From contig NAOQ01000596.1 in assembly GCA_002751075.1 (NCBI GenBank), positions 10,149 to 42,406 on the forward strand: a stretch of 32,258 nucleotides of DNA, in the 5' to 3' direction. Position 1 is the stretch's first letter. Each line of letters opens with the position of its first letter. This stretch comes from Ichthyophonus hoferi (taxonomy: Eukaryota > Opisthokonta > Ichthyosporea > Ichthyophonida > Ichthyophonidae). Below, piece by piece: positions 29,418 through 32,258 of this stretch. The translations under genes were made by a program, and so were the position numbers. Under the pieces are notes generated by a model. The model was not told the origin of the DNA and made no database searches. It saw only the letters and a program-made list of their open reading frames with translations.

Positions 29418-30386
29418 TTAAATTAGTTCGACCACACTGTTAATATCTCGCATCAAAACTGTCAGACGATATTTTTCTTCACTAGGTACAACATAAGCTA
29501 TACCCAGATCTAAGTCATCGACCATAAATGAAATAGCTCCGCATTGACACAATTGTACCCCCACCGTTGATCTCTCCGCTAAACATTGTGTACAACCAGT
29601 ATATGGTCTACTGTACTTACTTATAGACCCTGCATAAAGGGATTGATTAACCCCTGAAAAATACCAACCACAATTTTCTTTTTTGTGAGAATTGTAGTTG
29701 TCTGGGTCAATATTTAATGGTGCTATACCAACCATAATATTTCTATGAGGGCTGACCAAGTGTACTCTTAAGATACTGTTTAGTTTAATCTCTGGACCCA
29801 ATACAGTACAATTCCAAAAACATGTTGTTTGTGCTGTACGAGTTACCCTTTTCCCGTTGTCCTCTAACTTATAGTTCGGCCCTAGGGAGAACGTTTCTGT
29901 TGACTTTTCTGGCAGCAAAATGTTTACCAGGGTATTAAGACAATAAAAATCGGCTTCTTCAGCCAATTTACTTCTATCTGAGATAGATAGTATGCTTGTG
30001 TCAAATTTATTATCTCTAAGGAAATTGAGAATGTGTTGGAACAAAGTAGGGTCTCTGTCAATAAAGTTTCCATCGCAATCACTGTATGTTGTGTTCCAGC
30101 GGCCTGAAAACCTTGTAGTAAAATAGGAACTCTCAACTACGGTAGAAGTCAGTATGTACAGCGTAGTAGTAAAAAGAGTGCCACGTACATTGAGTATTAT
30201 ACGTGGTGATAGGTCTGGTTTCTCGGTTTTCCTGATAGGCGTATAATGGCTGTGCGTTTTTTCTTTTAGTTCTTGGTCTAATGATGGTAATGATACACGC
30301 AAATCAATTTTTGTTTTTCTAACTAGTGAAATTTGATGACATAAGCGACACTGTATAACTTGGTATGGGATAATAGGCGAGGTCAT
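29418..30386 (-). CDS. KCTD-type BTB/T1 protein with SPRY-like C-terminus
   Basis: A 322-residue gene from the first in-frame ATG at 30386 (the frame is open a further 19 codons upstream but without ATG). Residues 13-16 are a CxxC (CRLC). Residues 62-157 form a BTB/T1 (KCTD) domain: IILNVRGTLFTTT, FSGRWN, FIDRDPTLFQHILNFLRD and a leucine-rich end (EEADFYCLNTLVNIL). The canonical LNVGG is LNVRG here. Residues about 185-322 resemble a SPRY/B30.2 fold, with GWYFSGVNQSLYAGS, VGVQLC, GAISFMVDDLDLGIAYV. T1-type BTB domains oligomerise and often recruit CUL3 ubiquitin ligase; a SPRY-like tail would bind a substrate. That role is inferred. No transmembrane segment, so it is not a potassium channel. 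Confidence 0.82.
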   Translation of the reverse strand: MTSPIIPYQVIQCRLCHQISLVRKTKIDLRVSLPSLDQELKEKTHSHYTPIRKTEKPDLSPRIILNVRGTLFTTTLYILTSTVVESSYFTTRFSGRWNTTYSDCDGNFIDRDPTLFQHILNFLRDNKFDTSILSISDRSKLAEEADFYCLNTLVNILLPEKSTETFSLGPNYKLEDNGKRVTRTAQTTCFWNCTVLGPEIKLNSILRVHLVSPHRNIMVGIAPLNIDPDNYNSHKKENCGWYFSGVNQSLYAGSISKYSRPYTGCTQCLAERSTVGVQLCQCGAISFMVDDLDLGIAYVVPSEEKYRLTVLMRDINSVVELI

Positions 30387-31264
30387 CTTTAGGATTATTG
30401 ACACTGTTGGAAAGTAACATACTATCAGTTGAGTACAATACAATATACTGTCAAATAAAGGGGAAAGCGCTGATTAGATAAAACGTACAAGCAGACTAAT
30501 ATTTGAAAATGATTTGATAAAGGTTTATCCCAATAAAACCTCATAGCTTACAGTATTAATACAGGTGAGAGCAAATGTAAACATGCTAATTGTTGATAAG
30601 ATAAAGAAAAAAAGTTGAACTTTGGCGACCATTTTATGTCTGCCAAAACTGGTAACATATAAACTAAAATATACATTTGAATTTAAATGTACTTGATTCT
30701 ATCAAGTGTTAAAAATTATTTTTGATTAACTTCAGTATGATTTTACTTTGAGCATTTTGCATTTTTATAATTACTCATTTGAAATATTGTTACGTTAAGC
30801 GAAATAATGCGATTAAATAAATATCTTATCTGTGACCGATCAGCGATTAGTTGTAATCGAATCGACTAATGGAATAATAGCTTCAGATTGCGTTTTTAAC
30901 ATATTGGGTGGAAATATTACTGTTTGCACATTTTTCATAATCAAAAATATGTAAGTTCTTTTTAAAAACTTATGTGTAAGCTAATGAAAATAAAGAAATA
31001 CAGTTAAAAATATTGCCTCACCATCTGATATTTTTTAAAAAGCAATATTATAACATTTTCCTGCTCAAAATCCTGTTCAATTCTTACACTTTTTTTAGTT
31101 TTCACTTTTCCTATTGACTGTTGTTGTTTCCTCCAACTTTTTAGCCAATAATAATTACATCTCTAATCAATTTCCCAGATTTACCATTGGTCATCAAAAG
31201 AAAATATTTGAATACATTGATATTTCCTGGGCATAATTAGTATAATTAGCTACTATTTACTATA
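30387..31264. other. AT-rich spacer, no gene seen
   Basis: Upstream flank of the KCTD-like gene. CCAAT-type motifs occur at about 30530 and, at 31140-31195, as GCCAAT and CCATTGGTC. No coding region is supported. Confidence 0.5.
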
Positions 31265-31564
31265 ATGGCAATTTATCTGGAATTCCCTAAGTTGAACCAT
31301 ATCAGTATAATAATTATATACATATATAGAACTAAAAAAGTAATAAATAAAATCAAAAATTGCCTCCTTCTGTGTGTTGTTTTCTTTATTAATTGTAATA
31401 ATTACATAGTTGGTCTTGAGAAGGACCCGTCTGTAAATATGTTAAGAGATCAAATAGTTAGTAATGTTACTTTCACAACAACAAAGGCCATGCTAGGTAA
31501 TTGCTATGATAAGTTGTGCTCCTATCTACATTTTAATCTAGTTATATCTCCTATTCTGATATAA
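31265..31564 (+). CDS. Hypothetical small protein, weak
   Basis: ATG at 31265, stop at 31562-31564, 99 codons. A hydrophobic stretch after basic residues (NCLLLCVVFFINCNNYIVG, about 38-56) is followed by a protein-like soluble part (EKDPSVNMLRDQIVSNVTFT). It could be a signal-anchored or secreted protein, perhaps with a short intron after the GCTAG|GTAATT at about 31494. The first 30 residues are AT-driven and the real start may lie elsewhere. Family not recognised. Two CCAAT-type motifs lie 70-125 bp upstream. Confidence 0.25.
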   Translation: MAIYLEFPKLNHISIIIIYIYRTKKVINKIKNCLLLCVVFFINCNNYIVGLEKDPSVNMLRDQIVSNVTFTTTKAMLGNCYDKLCSYLHFNLVISPILI

Positions 31565-32258
31565 GATATTCTTTTAAAACTCACTAATACATATAAACAC
31601 ATGTCATGCATACACAATCATAGTTTTATAGTTTCTCATTTATACCTGCTTGAAAATCTATTGTGTTAATGGCTGACTTTTGCACGACTCCCATCTCCTC
31701 ATTTCTTACATATTCCTAATGTCCCTAAAACACATCCTTACAACTACTTATTATCACTAATGGATTATACATTGTATCATCATAGTAGTTTTTTGTAAAT
31801 AAATAAGGTTATACCCAAAACCTTTCTTTATATATAATGGCATATCAACTGTAGTACAAAACATGCAAGACGGGGTTAGAAGAATCAACCTAGATTAGAC
31901 AATTACTAATACTTCTCTTATAATAGTATCATCATATATCTACATTCTCTTGTGTCATTTGGTATAGATATATATGGTAGAAAAAAGGACTGTTGATTTA
32001 ATTTAGGTATTTCTTTAGCTATGATCATTTAATAGTAATAACAATTACTCTGTTTATGTAAAGGAGACGTTGAAATACCTCTTAATTGGGTATTTTCTGA
32101 ATTCTGAATGAATATAAGTCACATTCATTCCGATTTTTTTTCACTTATTTGTAACAAAATATCTATGTACAATTGTATAGCTGTGTACCGTGTACCTATA
32201 TAACTACGGAACCTAATGGTCAACGAACCATACAAGCTTTATTTATACCCTACAATAT
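31565..32258. other. AT-rich spacer, no gene seen
   Basis: No reading frame, RNA gene or repeat that I can support up to the end of the window. Confidence 0.5.

Noticed and set aside
29418-30443. Start upstream at 30443 and potassium channel identity
   Set aside because: The upstream codon is TTG, not ATG; there is no transmembrane or pore segment after the T1 domain.
1-32258. CRISPR arrays, rRNA genes, retroelement or virus-like genes
   Set aside because: No spaced direct repeats, rRNA signatures, reverse transcriptase, integrase, capsid or envelope motifs were recognised on either strand.

Overview
This is a nuclear genome fragment from a eukaryote. It is very A+T rich (roughly 70% by eye), gene-poor, and full of microsatellites (TA, GA, TACA, AAGT and pentamers TTGTA/TATAA). 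The clear genes have few or no introns. I cannot name the organism. The gene mix is a plant-type (LHT-like) amino acid permease, plant-like AP2 DNA-binding domains, secreted proteins with thrombospondin type 1 repeats, a KCTD-type BTB protein with a SPRY-like tail, and a Bmt2/SAMTOR-family rRNA methyltransferase. Together these suggest a protist or alga rather than an animal, a land plant or a typical fungus. One inferred intron is only 25 nt long, which is a possible lineage clue.

Layout. 1-4.6 kb: AT-rich spacer with a degenerate tRNA-like Pol III box pair (606-735) and a decayed copy of a basic/acidic protein tail (1841-2110, minus). 4.6-5.2 kb: a small gene-like unit with its own promoter-like block, present again as an inverted, decayed copy at 12.49-12.91 kb. 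5.7-7.3 kb: LHT-like permease (minus). 8.4-9.5 kb: inverted duplicated (foldback) gene remnant followed by the second copy of the basic/acidic tail. 10.06-11.6 and 13.99-15.28 kb: two tandem paralogous secreted proteins on the minus strand, each with three related modules plus a TSP1 domain; one ends in a GPI-type tail and the other stops inside the TSP1 region. A second foldback lies between them (13.27-13.62 kb). 19.2-20.15 kb: an AP2-domain locus split over two overlapping reading frames plus a 25-nt intron. 21-25 kb: microsatellite-rich spacer with a CCAAT-box cluster and a possible small membrane-protein gene. 26.4-27.36 kb: Bmt2-like methyltransferase. 29.4-30.4 kb: KCTD/SPRY-like gene. 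The remainder is AT-rich spacer with weak candidates.

The genes do not form an obvious pathway. The strongest local relationship is the tandem TSP1 paralog pair, which shares upstream sequence and has a 59-nt perfectly identical coding block suggesting gene conversion. The most unusual locus is the AP2 gene: the first frame ends at a canonical -1 slippery heptamer (GGGAAAA) immediately before its stop codon, and the -1 frame continues into two further AP2 domains. No virus-like element, rRNA gene, intact tRNA or CRISPR array was recognised.
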